This document shows positions 10,557-19,370 of a stretch of DNA of 64,000 nucleotides, in pieces (the first letter of the stretch is position 1; each line of letters opens with the position of its first letter). Source of the stretch: Rhodobacteraceae bacterium IMCC1335. GTDB taxonomy: Bacteria > Pseudomonadota > Alphaproteobacteria > Rhodobacterales > Rhodobacteraceae. The notes under the pieces are model-generated. The model saw only the letters and a program-made list of their open reading frames with translations. It did no database searches and had not been told where the DNA came from. The position numbers and the translations under genes were made by a program. The stretch is from positions 3,583,001-3,647,000 of the forward strand of contig CP046864.1 of assembly GCA_039640495.1 (NCBI GenBank). The letters run 5' to 3'.

Positions 10557-12135
10557 AACACGCAATCCAGTAGATCTTTTTGTGATTGGTGGCGGTATCA
10601 ATGGATGCGGGATCGCCCGTGATGCTGCGGGGCGCGGCTATACGGTTGCATTGGCTGAAATGAATGATCTGGCCTCTGCCACATCTTCGGCCTCGACCAA
10701 GTTGTTTCATGGTGGCTTACGCTATCTTGAGTTTTTAGAGTTCCGCTTGGTGCGTGAGGCCTTGATAGAACGCGAAACCTTGCTGCGTGCGATGCCTCAT
10801 ATCAGTTGGCCAATGCGGTTTATCCTGCCTTATGATGCCTCGATGCGCTTTGACAGCGAAACCCCTGTCTCGCGGTTTTTGGCGCGTATCATGCCATGGA
10901 TGAAGGGCCGCCGGCCTGCATGGTTATTGCGCTTGGCTCTTTTTCTTTATGACACTTTGGGGGGACGAAAAATTCTGCCGGGAACAAGCCGTCTGAATTT
11001 GCAAACAGATCCTGAAGGTGCGCCGTTGAAACCCTTTTTGAAACAGGCGTTTGAATATTCGGATTGTTGGGTGGAGGATGCGCGTTTGGTGGTGCTGAAC
11101 GCCCGTGATGCGGCGGCGCGCGGCGCAAAGATTAATGTGCGCAGCAAAGTTGTTGCGGCGCATTATGCGGATGGACTGTGGCATGTTCAGCTGCAAAGCC
11201 AAGATGGGGCGCAGCAAACCCTAAGCGCTAAAATGCTGGTAAATGCGGGCGGGCCTTGGGTTGAAACGGTGATAAACGGCGCCTTGCGCTTGAACAGCCG
11301 CGATAAAGTGCGTTTGGTGCGCGGCAGCCATATCGTGACCCAAAAGTTATTCGATCACGAGAAGAGCTATTTTTTTCAAGGTAAGGATGGGCGCATTATG
11401 TTTGCCATCCCCTATGAAGAGGATTTTACGCTGATTGGTACAACCGATGCTGATCATTCTGATCCAGGGCAAAAACCCGAATGCTCTGCAGAAGAGCAAG
11501 CCTATTTGCTGAATTTCGCCAATCAGTATTTCGCTGCAGATGTCACTGCAAAGGATGTGGTCTGGCGCTATGCTGGGGTGCGCCCGCTTTACGATGATGG
11601 GGCCAGTTCAGCCACCGCGGCCACGCGTGATTACGTGTTGCGGGTGGATCGCAGCGCCGGTGGGCCCGTGCTGAACGTGTTTGGTGGAAAAATCACCACA
11701 TATCGGCGCTTGGCGGAATCTGCACTGGAGTTGGTGGATGCAGAATTTGGTAGAGCCAGCGCCAAATGGACTGCTGGTGTGGCCTTGCCAGGGGGTGATT
11801 TCCCGGTCGATGGTGTTGCGCAATTGCGCCGCGATTTGGCAGAGGCTTTGCCATTTCTGCAGGCGTCAACCATTCGCCGTTTGATCCGGCAATATGGCAG
11901 CGAGGCGCAGCAGATTTTTGCCGAGGCAGCCTCGGCAGAGGCGCTGGGGAATGATTTTGGCAGCGGCATTTATCAGCGTGAACTAGATTGGGCCATTGCG
12001 CAGGAATGGGTCCATGGGGTGGATGATTTTCTATGGCGCCGCTCAAAGCTTGGTTTGCGGGTCTCGCCTGATCAGCGGCAGGCGATTGAGGAGTATATTG
12101 CCGCGGCATTATCCGCCAAGGCGCGGGTTGCTTAG
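10549..12135 (+). CDS. glpD: glycerol-3-phosphate dehydrogenase (FAD, aerobic)
   Basis: Membrane-associated FAD enzyme oxidising sn-glycerol-3-phosphate to dihydroxyacetone phosphate and passing electrons to quinone, 528 residues. The N-terminal dinucleotide-binding motif VIGGGINGCGIARDAAGRG is clear, followed by the GlpD signature SASTKLFHGGLRYLE. The C-terminal DAO_C domain covers roughly the last 130 residues. The ATG at 10549 is taken over the earlier in-frame candidate inside glpR because it gives the normal N-terminus directly before the FAD motif and follows ACAGGA. No glpF, glpK or transporter gene is adjacent. Confidence 0.94.
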   Translation: MSETRNPVDLFVIGGGINGCGIARDAAGRGYTVALAEMNDLASATSSASTKLFHGGLRYLEFLEFRLVREALIERETLLRAMPHISWPMRFILPYDASMRFDSETPVSRFLARIMPWMKGRRPAWLLRLALFLYDTLGGRKILPGTSRLNLQTDPEGAPLKPFLKQAFEYSDCWVEDARLVVLNARDAAARGAKINVRSKVVAAHYADGLWHVQLQSQDGAQQTLSAKMLVNAGGPWVETVINGALRLNSRDKVRLVRGSHIVTQKLFDHEKSYFFQGKDGRIMFAIPYEEDFTLIGTTDADHSDPGQKPECSAEEQAYLLNFANQYFAADVTAKDVVWRYAGVRPLYDDGASSATAATRDYVLRVDRSAGGPVLNVFGGKITTYRRLAESALELVDAEFGRASAKWTAGVALPGGDFPVDGVAQLRRDLAEALPFLQASTIRRLIRQYGSEAQQIFAEAASAEALGNDFGSGIYQRELDWAIAQEWVHGVDDFLWRRSKLGLRVSPDQRQAIEEYIAAALSAKARVA

Positions 12136-12320
12136 CTGCTAAACGCCGCCGCCGCAGGCTTATCACGCGGCAAGTCCATGCGGCTGTTATGCGCTGCGCG
12201 GCGCAACCCCGCCGCTGTAAAACTGTAAATGCTTTCCAGCCGACCCAATTCAGGATACGAATGCGTGCGGGGATAGCGCTGGCCAATCGGCGCTTGCGCA
12301 ACGTATTAGGGTAAAAACAC

Positions 12321-12941
12321 ATGTCGGAAAAAGCCCATTGGGATCAGGTGTGGCAGAGCAAGCCAGCTGAGCAGACCAGCTGGTTTCAAACCGCGCCAGC
12401 GCTGAGTGGTGATTTTATCACGCGCGCGGGCATCGCCAAATCTGACCCAATTATTGATATAGGCAGCGGTGCCTCTTGCCTGATTGATTGGATGATAGCG
12501 GCCCGATATAGCAACATCACCGCGTTGGATATTGCCGCTGGCGGGATTTTAAAAACCAAAAAACGCCTGGGCCCGGAGGGTGATAGCCTCAAAATTATTG
12601 AGGCTGATATCCGCGCCTGGTCTGCCCGTGAACGCTATATGCTGTGGCATGATCGGGCGGTTTTTCATTTTTTAACGCGTGAAGAGGAACAAGCCGCCTA
12701 TGCCCGTGCTCTGGCGGATGCGGTTGTGCCGGGGGGGTATTTCATCTGTGCAACATTCGCGCAAGATGGGCCGCTTAAATGTTCCGGTTTGCCCGTGCAG
12801 CGATATAATATTCAGTCTCTCAAAAAGCGGTTTTCGGTAAATTTCCAGCTTCTGGAAGAGTGTCAGCAAGCGCATATCACCCCTGCGGGCAAGGCCCAAA
12901 ACTTTCAATGGTCTTTCTGGAAAAGGCAAGCTTCGCCATAA
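12321..12941 (+). CDS. class I SAM-dependent methyltransferase
   Basis: 206-residue Rossmann-type methyltransferase. The SAM-binding motif I is IIDIGSGASCLIDWM at about residues 49-63, motif II is ITALDIAAGGI, and the post-motif region reads LWHDRAVFHFL. The N-terminal WDQVWQSKPAEQTSWFQ resembles small-molecule methyltransferases of the TPMT/tellurite-resistance type. The substrate cannot be told from sequence. It is a single gene between glpD and an MscS channel, with a poor ribosome-binding site. Confidence 0.8.
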   Translation: MSEKAHWDQVWQSKPAEQTSWFQTAPALSGDFITRAGIAKSDPIIDIGSGASCLIDWMIAARYSNITALDIAAGGILKTKKRLGPEGDSLKIIEADIRAWSARERYMLWHDRAVFHFLTREEEQAAYARALADAVVPGGYFICATFAQDGPLKCSGLPVQRYNIQSLKKRFSVNFQLLEECQQAHITPAGKAQNFQWSFWKRQASP

Positions 12942-13035
12942 AATAAGGCGCTTTGAAGAAGCGATCTGACGGCAAACTTGGGCTTGTTTCTAACGGAATT
13001 TAAGGCTCTTATAGGCTTTTCAAAAGGAGCGGTTG

Positions 13036-13857
13036 ATGACAGCGATAGCGGATTTAAGCGGAATTTTAATGGCCGAACCGGTAACGGCGTTTTTGAGCAA
13101 TCTGGCGGCGGCGATTGCAGCGATTGTAATCACGCTATTCGCCTCGCGGTTTGTGAAATCTTGGATTGCCAAACTGGGCTTTCGCTATGAGCAACTTGAT
13201 GACACGTTATTTGTGTTTCTCAGCAAATTTGCGCAAGTGGTCGTTCTTGCCGTCGGAAGTGTTTTTGTTTTAAATAGCTTTGGCGTTCAGACCACGTCAA
13301 TCGTAGCGCTTTTGGGGGCGGCGGGTTTGGCGGTTGGCTTGGCGCTGCAGGGCACTTTGTCTAATTTTGCTGCAGGGATTATGCTGATTGTATTTCGGCC
13401 CTTTAAAAGGGGTGATTATGTTTCGGTTTCAGGGCAATCGGGTACGGTGAAAGAAATTTCTATTTTCACCACTGAATTGGGAACCCCGGATAACCTGCAG
13501 ATCATCGTTCCCAATGGCCAAGTTTGGGGCGCTCCGATCACGAATTTTTCTGCCTATGGGACACGGCGTTTGGATGTGACCTTTGGCGTTGCCTATGCCA
13601 GCGATTTAAAACAGGTCGAAGAGGTGTTGGCGCAGATTATCGCTGCCGATACGCGTATTCACAAAGATCCAGCGCCGGTGATTAAAGTGAGCAACTTAAA
13701 CCAAAGTTCGGTTGATTTCGTGGTGCGCATTTGGTGCGATTCAAGCGATTTGTGGAGTTTGCGTCTGGACTTAAACCGCCAGGTGAAAGACAGCTTTGAT
13801 GCTCAAAAGATCGAAATTCCCTTCCCCACAACCACGATTGTGCAGCAGGGTTCATAG
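13036..13857 (+). CDS. mscS: MscS-family mechanosensitive channel
   Basis: 273-residue small-conductance mechanosensitive channel, close to E. coli MscS length. There are three predicted membrane helices in the first 110 residues. The third is the Gly/Ala-rich pore helix (ALLGAAGLAVGLALQGTLSNFAAGIMLI, in part), followed by the beta domain starting RPFKRGDYVSVSG. It opens on hypo-osmotic shock to release solutes. The ATG at 13036 follows AAAAGGAGC at good spacing. Confidence 0.93.
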   Translation: MTAIADLSGILMAEPVTAFLSNLAAAIAAIVITLFASRFVKSWIAKLGFRYEQLDDTLFVFLSKFAQVVVLAVGSVFVLNSFGVQTTSIVALLGAAGLAVGLALQGTLSNFAAGIMLIVFRPFKRGDYVSVSGQSGTVKEISIFTTELGTPDNLQIIVPNGQVWGAPITNFSAYGTRRLDVTFGVAYASDLKQVEEVLAQIIAADTRIHKDPAPVIKVSNLNQSSVDFVVRIWCDSSDLWSLRLDLNRQVKDSFDAQKIEIPFPTTTIVQQGS

Positions 13858-14009
13858 CAATAAAGCGGCTTCATTGCTCTGTTGTCTGGCGGTTCAATGG
13901 CAATTTTGTGAACGCCCAGCCCTTGGATGATGCGGGGGTTACGAGGCTTATGGCGCCGCGTTTGATGCCGAACCACCTTGGTGGTGTTCAAGATTAAGAT
14001 TATATCTGC

Positions 14010-14440
14010 ACTCTTAAGCGCTCCGGGGCGTTTGCGGGTAGCGCGCGGATTTTGGGTGCTGATGAACCGGTTTGGACTTTGGATGTTTCGCTTCAAGCGG
14101 CGGTTACGGATCCGTTGATGGAGAGTCAGCGCAGCGATAAAACGACTCTCCTTTTTATCAGCCATGATTTCTCAATCATTCGCCATCTTAGTGATCGGGT
14201 TATGGTGATATAACTGGGGCATGTGGTAGAGTTTGGGACCACAGAGAAAGTATTTTCTCCCCCTATCTTCCTTATAGGCAAGCCCGGCTTACGGCTGTTC
14301 CAATTGCCGATACGAGCGTTGAAAAGCTGAGCATTGTACTAAAGGGCGATGTTTCCGCTGCCAGGGACCCACCAGCGGATGTCCGTTTCAGAGCAGATGC
14401 TATTGGAAAGCGCATAGGGCAGATAATCGATGCGAAACAG
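14010..14440 (+). pseudogene. remnant of peptide/nickel-type ABC transporter ATP-binding gene
   Basis: Decayed C-terminal half of an oligopeptide-type ATPase. A degraded signature LSAPGRLRVA (for LSGGQRQRVA) lies near 14013. In a shifted frame come ADEPVWTLDVSLQA (Walker B/D-loop) and LFISHDFSIIRHLSDRVMV (H-loop region), ending at an in-frame TAA at 14211-14213 where the family has Tyr. After the stop, LGHVVEFGTTEKVFSPP follows. A further frame change in the C run at 14259-14263 restores PYLPYRQARLTAVPIADTS and EKLSIVLKGD. At least two frameshifts, one stop and loss of the Walker A half make it non-functional. Confidence 0.85.
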
Positions 14441-14949
14441 CACTTCCAAAAAATTAAATTTTGAACAAAGGTCATCCCATACAATGTCACCTCAGCAATG
14501 CGATGCTGTAAAGAACGGACCCTGTGATCAAACTTGCGGCAGAATAGCTGGTTTTACGGTTTCTACCCGTTCGAACCGAGGCATTTCATTCGCGATGATC
14601 TGTTTTAGGCGCAAGGCAGCTTTGTATAAATTGCGGGTGGCGTTTGTGATCTGGCTAAAAGTCACACCGACTGTGCCGGTGGTGACATAAAATATTGACC
14701 GGCAAAAAGCGATTGTTGGGTAGAAGGCTTTTGTAAGCGAGACGGCTTAAATTCAGATTTGGATCGCCTTACAGATCGGCGCTATTATTTAAGCTGCGGG
14801 CCATCTTTAAGGCGGGGTGGGCATCTGGTGTCGTCTAAAAGTCTTGTTATGGGATTAAATTCAAAATCTTTAAAGCCAAAACGCATTGCATGCTTGACGG
14901 GGTCTAAATTTATCACTCACTTTGAGATAATTATTTAGAGGTGTTCTGA
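14441..14949. other. 509-bp non-coding stretch after the ABC remnant
   Basis: No gene is supported. A short open frame beginning at 14430 resembles nothing recognised and overlaps the pseudogene end. The final 100 bases are AT-rich and probably contain the promoter for the following gene. Confidence 0.5.
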
Positions 14950-15471
14950 ATGGCATTTTATTTTGGATATGGATCGAACATGTCGAGCGGATATCTCTCT
15001 GCCGTGCGCAACATCACCCCGCTACGGAGCCAATCCAGCTATCTTGACGATTATACCTTGGTGATGGGGTTGGTTGGTCCAAACTTTATTGAACCAAGTT
15101 TTGCCAATATAAAGCCCTGTAGAGGTGGCCGGGTGGAAGGGGTTGTTCACGAAATTACCGAGAGCGATATGGCGCGCGTGATTGCCTCAGAGGGTGAGAA
15201 TTATGAGGTGATCGAAGCCCCGATCCATTTCGATGGCGAGACGGTTTTGGCCAAAACCTTGCGCTGTAAAAACGAAGTGAATGATGATTTGCCAACCTCG
15301 CGCCGTTATATGCGGATCCTGCTAAAAGCTGCGCGGCAGAATAATTTAAGCGCCGACTATATCGAAGCTCTGGAACGTAAAAAAACCGTCTATTACCCAC
15401 TTCTATCAGAAATCTTTGCCATTCGCGTTTATTTATGGGTAAAACGCCGGGCTAAAAAACAGCGCGTTTAA
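14950..15471 (+). CDS. gamma-glutamylcyclotransferase-like (AIG2/GGCT) protein
   Basis: 173-residue protein with the GGCT-fold start MAFYFGYGSNMSS, matching the YGSN substrate-loop motif of this family, followed by the family-like segments SYLDDYTLVM and GGRVEGVVHEIT. The general catalytic Glu is probably within the segment around IASEGENYEV. Members cleave gamma-glutamyl amino acids or related amides to 5-oxoproline. The exact substrate is unknown. The ribosome-binding site AGAGG precedes the ATG. It lies 11 bases upstream of the cyclase/TPR gene and may be co-transcribed with it. Confidence 0.78.
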   Translation: MAFYFGYGSNMSSGYLSAVRNITPLRSQSSYLDDYTLVMGLVGPNFIEPSFANIKPCRGGRVEGVVHEITESDMARVIASEGENYEVIEAPIHFDGETVLAKTLRCKNEVNDDLPTSRRYMRILLKAARQNNLSADYIEALERKKTVYYPLLSEIFAIRVYLWVKRRAKKQRV

Positions 15472-15482
15472 AGGGTTTTAAA

Positions 15483-17234
15483 ATGTCTGAAAGTGAAATT
15501 CTTCGAAAAATTGCTGTGATTTTCGTAACCGATGTGGTCGGGTTTAGCACGCTCATGGCCCAAAATGAAGAACTTACCCTGCGCAGTTTTCGCAGCTGTA
15601 AAGAGATTCTGGACAATTTGTTTGAAGAGCATAGCGGGCGAATTTTTAACACGGCAGGAGATTCTGTTCTGGCCGAATTTCCAAGCGCGGTTTCGGCGGT
15701 TATTTGCGCCGTTGAATTTCAAAAGCTCATCAAAGCGCGCAATGCCTCGGTTAATAAAGAAGCGCAGATGCAATTTCGCATCGGCTTAAATATGGGGGAT
15801 GTCATTATTGAAGGCACCAATCTCTATGGGGATGGGGTGAATGTGGCGGCCCGCTTAGAGGCGTTATCGCAAGCCGGTGGCGTGTGCCTGTCAAAAAGTA
15901 TTCATGACTTTGTGAGCCAGAAAGTGGATTTGGGCTTTCAAGATATTGGGCCGCAACAGGTTAAGAATACCAACGTGCACGCGTTTGATGTTTCCATTGG
16001 CGGGCTGGCGCCGCGCCAGATCGCGCCAACGCCGGTTGCAATCGAACCCGTTGAGGCTGGCGCGCCGCCTTCAATTGCCGTTTTACCATTTAAAAATATG
16101 AGCACGGATAAAGAACAGGAATATTTTGCCGATGGGGTGACGGAAGATATCATCAGCCATTTGGCGCTGTGGAAAACCTTTCCGGTGGTCTCGCGCAATT
16201 CTAGCTTTTCGGTGAAAGGTCTTTCGCTCACTGCGAGCGAAATTTCCGATAAGTTAAACGCCCGGTACTTGGTTGAGGGCAGTATACGTAAAGCTGGCAA
16301 TAAGGTGCGGATCAGCGCCAGTTTAACCGATGCCTTAAAAGATCGTACAATATGGTCTGAACGTTGGGATCGCCCTTTGGATGATATTTTCGAAGTGCAA
16401 GATGAAATTTCGATCGCGGTTGCCCGGGCGATTGATCCTGAAATTCGCCGCCAATCTCGCGAAAATACGGAGCTTTCAAAGCCGGAAAGCCTCACCGCGT
16501 GGGATTTGTATTTGCAGGCCTTGCAAAAATATCACCGTCGAGATGCACCAGAGGGCATTTTGTCTTTATGCGATCAAGCGGTTCAGGCATCGGTAAATTT
16601 TCTGGATCCCTATCTTTTAAAATGCAAAGTCTTTCTTCGCGAAAGGTTCAAGCCACATAACCGAGACAGGCGCGCAGAACTGTCTGCTCAGATTTTTGAA
16701 ATTGCTTCTTATGTTGTGGAAAAAGAAGCGTCGAATGCTGGGGCACTTGCTATGATGGCCAGCTATTATTTTCAGCTCAATGATTTGGGTAATGCGCGGC
16801 ATTATGCCAATGAAGCATTCGGTATAAACCCCAATAATTCTGCGGCAACGCGGGCCTTAAGCCTGACAGAAGCCTATGCTGGCAATATTGACTTGGCCTA
16901 TGATTATTTTTTGAAAACGCAGGCGCTTGACCCTTCTGAGTGGAGTGAATGGCCGCAATTTGAAGTCAGCCTTCTGATGGTTTTGGGGCGCATGAATGAG
17001 GCGTTGGATAAAATAACCCGCGCGGTTGAAAACGATCCGGAGAACAATTTGCTTTTGGGGTTTAAAGTAGCTGCATTGGGAAATTTAGACCGATTGGCCG
17101 ATGCGCAGCGGGATTTGGAGGCCTTTTTGCAGCTGCGTCCCGATGTGACCTCATTGGCCGATTACGCCCCATTGCTTCCTGATTTTGCGGTGGAGGCCGT
17201 GTTGCAGGGCATGCAGAAAGCCGGGCTTACGTAA
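15483..17234 (+). CDS. class III nucleotide cyclase with TolB-like domain and TPRs
   Basis: 583 residues in three parts. Residues 1-170 are a class III adenylate/guanylate cyclase domain with metal-binding Asps D17 (VTDVVGFS) and D60 (TAGDSVLAEF) and the transition-state motif NVAARLEA. Residues 195-320 are a TolB N-terminal-like domain (PSIAVLPFKNMS, ADGVTEDII, ARYLVEGSIRKAGNKVRI). Residues 330-583 are helical repeats of TPR type. No transmembrane segment is evident, so it is probably cytoplasmic. It likely makes cAMP, with the C-terminal part sensing a protein partner; the trigger is unknown. A paralogue with the same order of domains lies at 40910-42715. Confidence 0.88.
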   Translation: MSESEILRKIAVIFVTDVVGFSTLMAQNEELTLRSFRSCKEILDNLFEEHSGRIFNTAGDSVLAEFPSAVSAVICAVEFQKLIKARNASVNKEAQMQFRIGLNMGDVIIEGTNLYGDGVNVAARLEALSQAGGVCLSKSIHDFVSQKVDLGFQDIGPQQVKNTNVHAFDVSIGGLAPRQIAPTPVAIEPVEAGAPPSIAVLPFKNMSTDKEQEYFADGVTEDIISHLALWKTFPVVSRNSSFSVKGLSLTASEISDKLNARYLVEGSIRKAGNKVRISASLTDALKDRTIWSERWDRPLDDIFEVQDEISIAVARAIDPEIRRQSRENTELSKPESLTAWDLYLQALQKYHRRDAPEGILSLCDQAVQASVNFLDPYLLKCKVFLRERFKPHNRDRRAELSAQIFEIASYVVEKEASNAGALAMMASYYFQLNDLGNARHYANEAFGINPNNSAATRALSLTEAYAGNIDLAYDYFLKTQALDPSEWSEWPQFEVSLLMVLGRMNEALDKITRAVENDPENNLLLGFKVAALGNLDRLADAQRDLEAFLQLRPDVTSLADYAPLLPDFAVEAVLQGMQKAGLT

Positions 17235-17365
17235 TAAGCGGGTGCCAAATTCCCGCCGGTTAGGGTTGGCTTGCGGGCGTTTGGCACGGTTCTCGCACGC
17301 GCATGCAATAAAGCGTAAGGATCAAGGCCAGCTAGGGCGCCTAGCAAAGCGCGTAGTGCTACAGG

Positions 17366-18055
17366 ATGAAAATGAACGAAAAGCTGATTCAAGAAACCAT
17401 GCAATTGATTAGGCTGTCAGGTCATGTAATCGAAGGGCAGCTGATGTTTGAACCTTGGTCGGATCGCGCGATGCATTTCATTGATGGCTTGGCGCCGCAG
17501 GGGTATTCTTTGCACGCCAAGCTGCCCGAGCCTTTAGAGCAAGAGCTGATCGATTGGGCGCATAAAGATCGCCATATTTGGGCTTTGGCGCGCGGATATG
17601 TGCTGCGGATGGAAGCTGAAAGGCTGTTGGTTGGACCAGCGGCGCATGAATTTTCACTTTTGTTAACGGGCGGGTTTGAAAAGAAATGGCCGCGGGGGAA
17701 GAAAGAAAGTTTCTATCGAGATGATTTATTATGCATTTTGATTCAGTATTTAATCACCGCCCATAATATGAAAACGCGGGCCGTTTTTGGCAAAGATCAA
17801 AGCGCTCCCGTGATCGTGTTTGAAGCGTTTCAGCGGTTGGGGTTTAAAGATCGGCTCAGCGCTAAAGACTATGCAAAAAGGTGGGAAATCAACCGCAAGC
17901 GATCCAGTTATGCGACGGATTATTTCAAACGTAAGGCGCGAAATTTGGCCGAGTTGCTGCAGGCGAGCGGCTGGGCTTTTCAAGAGACATTGCCCGCCCC
18001 CGCCGCGCAGCCTGACCGGCCCGCCCCTCCTGACGAGGCGCGGGGCTCAGATTGA
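17366..18055 (+). CDS. hypothetical protein, function unknown
   Basis: 229-residue soluble protein with no family recognised. It is charged and mostly helical, with a basic stretch EINRKRSSYATDYFKRKAR near residues 170-190 and a Pro/Ala-rich C-terminus (APAAQPDRPAPPDEARG). The start could be 17366 or the in-frame ATG at 17372. Codon use is like its neighbours, which supports it being real. It is convergent with znuA, whose stop is only 8 bases away. Confidence 0.65.
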   Translation: MKMNEKLIQETMQLIRLSGHVIEGQLMFEPWSDRAMHFIDGLAPQGYSLHAKLPEPLEQELIDWAHKDRHIWALARGYVLRMEAERLLVGPAAHEFSLLLTGGFEKKWPRGKKESFYRDDLLCILIQYLITAHNMKTRAVFGKDQSAPVIVFEAFQRLGFKDRLSAKDYAKRWEINRKRSSYATDYFKRKARNLAELLQASGWAFQETLPAPAAQPDRPAPPDEARGSD

Positions 18056-18062
18056 TTTATCC

Positions 18063-19259
18063 TTAATTATTCGTGAAGCAGGCCACCATCGTATCGGCCA
18101 TATTCTGCAAAACAGCCTCATAGAGCCTATGGTCCAAGGGCAGGCCTGCGCCAAGCGGATCCAACTGTTTCAAGCGTACTGAAGTCTCGCTGATCAAATT
18201 GTCTAGAAGCTTCGCGTTATATCCTGGCTCGGCAAACACACAGCTGATTTTTTGATCTTGTATGAGTTTCCGAATAGCCAAGATGCGGGCGGCGCTTGGC
18301 GGCGCGGCGTGCCCATCTGAAATGGCCCCTTGTGCGGCAAGCCCAAAGCGCGCTTCAAAATATTGGAAGGCATCATGCACGATTAAGAAGCGTTCCGCGC
18401 GATGCGGCGCCAGCTGCTGCGCGATGTTTTTGTTTAACAGCTCTAAGCTGGCTTTGGTCCTTGTAGCATTTGCATAATAGGTGCCGGCATTCTCGGGGTC
18501 TGTCTGCGATAATATATCCGCAATTGTGTAGATCCAATGTATTGCGTTTTCTGGATCCAACCAGAAATGCGGATCTAAGCCAGCGTGGTCGTGGTCTGCA
18601 TGATCCTGATGGTCCTTCCCGTCATGCGCTGCGGCGTTTTCGTGCTTTTCTGCACGATTATGCTCTGTATGCCCATTGACTTCACCGCGGCCGTCATGTT
18701 CGTCATGTTCGTCATGTTCGTCATGTTCGTCATGTTCGTCATGTTCGTCATGTTCGTCATGTTCGTCATGTTCGTCATGTTCGTCATGTTCGTCATGTTC
18801 GTCATGTTCGTCATGTTCGTCATGTTCGTCATGTTCGTCATGTTCGTCATGTTCGTCATGTTCGTCATGTTCGTCATGTTCGTCATGTTCGTCATGGTTT
18901 TCAAAAAAGGCCCCTTCGCGAAATGATAATTGAACCACGCCTGTTTGTTCACCCAAGGCCACCGAGATAGGCGTATGTGTAAGAGAGGCTTGTGCTTTTT
19001 CCAACCAAGGGGTTAACCCTTCACCAATCCAAAAAATAATATCAGCCTGTCCAAGGTCGCGCCTTTGCGAAGGGCGTAGCGCGAAATTATGCGGAGACTC
19101 ATTGCCGCGCAGCAGAAGTTTTGGCGTGCCCACGCCCTGCATTATGCTGCTGACAAGGCTGAAAACTGGCGGGATATCCACGACGATATTTGGCACATCT
19201 GCCCGCACGTCGCTTGCGCTGACAAGCAGCGCTGTGGCTAAAATTTTTAATCGGCGCAT
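18063..19259 (-). CDS. znuA: ZnuA, zinc ABC transporter substrate-binding protein with giant HDE repeat
   Basis: Periplasmic zinc-binding lipocalin-like receptor (cluster A-I family) for ZnuABC, 398 residues. A signal peptide spans residues 1-20, with cleavage near VRA-D. Metal-site regions are visible: ESPHNFALRPSQRRDL (first His), LDPHFWLDPENA (second), IVHDAFQYFEARFG (third), and C-terminal VFAEPGYNAKLLD (Asp/Glu). Between the first and second His regions lies a His/Asp/Glu tract of 22 perfect EHD repeats, followed by an irregular His-rich stretch (HTEHNRAEKHE, HQDHADHDHAG). Family members have a short His-rich loop here, so this one is greatly enlarged. It is divergent from zur-znuCB across a 111-bp region containing likely Zur sites. 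Confidence 0.95.
   Translation of the reverse strand: MRRLKILATALLVSASDVRADVPNIVVDIPPVFSLVSSIMQGVGTPKLLLRGNESPHNFALRPSQRRDLGQADIIFWIGEGLTPWLEKAQASLTHTPISVALGEQTGVVQLSFREGAFFENHDEHDEHDEHDEHDEHDEHDEHDEHDEHDEHDEHDEHDEHDEHDEHDEHDEHDEHDEHDEHDEHDEHDGRGEVNGHTEHNRAEKHENAAAHDGKDHQDHADHDHAGLDPHFWLDPENAIHWIYTIADILSQTDPENAGTYYANATRTKASLELLNKNIAQQLAPHRAERFLIVHDAFQYFEARFGLAAQGAISDGHAAPPSAARILAIRKLIQDQKISCVFAEPGYNAKLLDNLISETSVRLKQLDPLGAGLPLDHRLYEAVLQNMADTMVACFTNN
18693..18890. repeat. 22 perfect tandem copies of a 9-bp unit inside znuA
   Basis: The plus-strand unit is GTCATGTTC, repeated 22 times without a single mismatch (198 bp), then a partial GTCATG. On the coding minus strand each unit reads GAACATGAC, giving Glu-His-Asp. 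Because the unit is a multiple of three, copy-number changes would lengthen or shorten the protein without shifting frame. Perfect identity at synonymous positions implies recent expansion by slippage or recombination. Confidence 0.98.
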
Positions 19260-19274
19260 CGGATTCTTTCTTCG

Positions 19275-19321
19275 TGATATTATAACATATTTACTCTTTA
19301 TTTGTTATAGAATAACATATC
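19275..19321. promoter_or_regulatory. probable Zur operator(s) in znuA/zur divergent promoter
   Basis: A 15-nt perfect palindrome TGTTATAGAATAACA sits at 19303-19317. A related imperfect site, TGATATTATAACATAT, sits at 19275-19290. Both match the AT-rich TGTTATAnnATAACA style of Zur boxes known in proteobacteria. They lie between znuA (minus) and zur (plus). The inference is zinc-dependent repression of both directions, with zur autoregulated. Confidence 0.7.
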
Positions 19322-19370
19322 AAGAGGAATTGGCATTGGAATGCGCAAATTACTTTAGTACACAGGCAGG

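Noticed and set aside
12136..12320. Possible riboswitch ahead of the SAM-dependent methyltransferase gene
   Set aside because: GC-rich inverted words are present, but no match to a known SAM, SAH or cobalamin riboswitch core could be seen.
18693..18890. Regular repeat that could be mistaken for a CRISPR array
   Set aside because: Units are 9 bp with no spacers and lie in frame within znuA.
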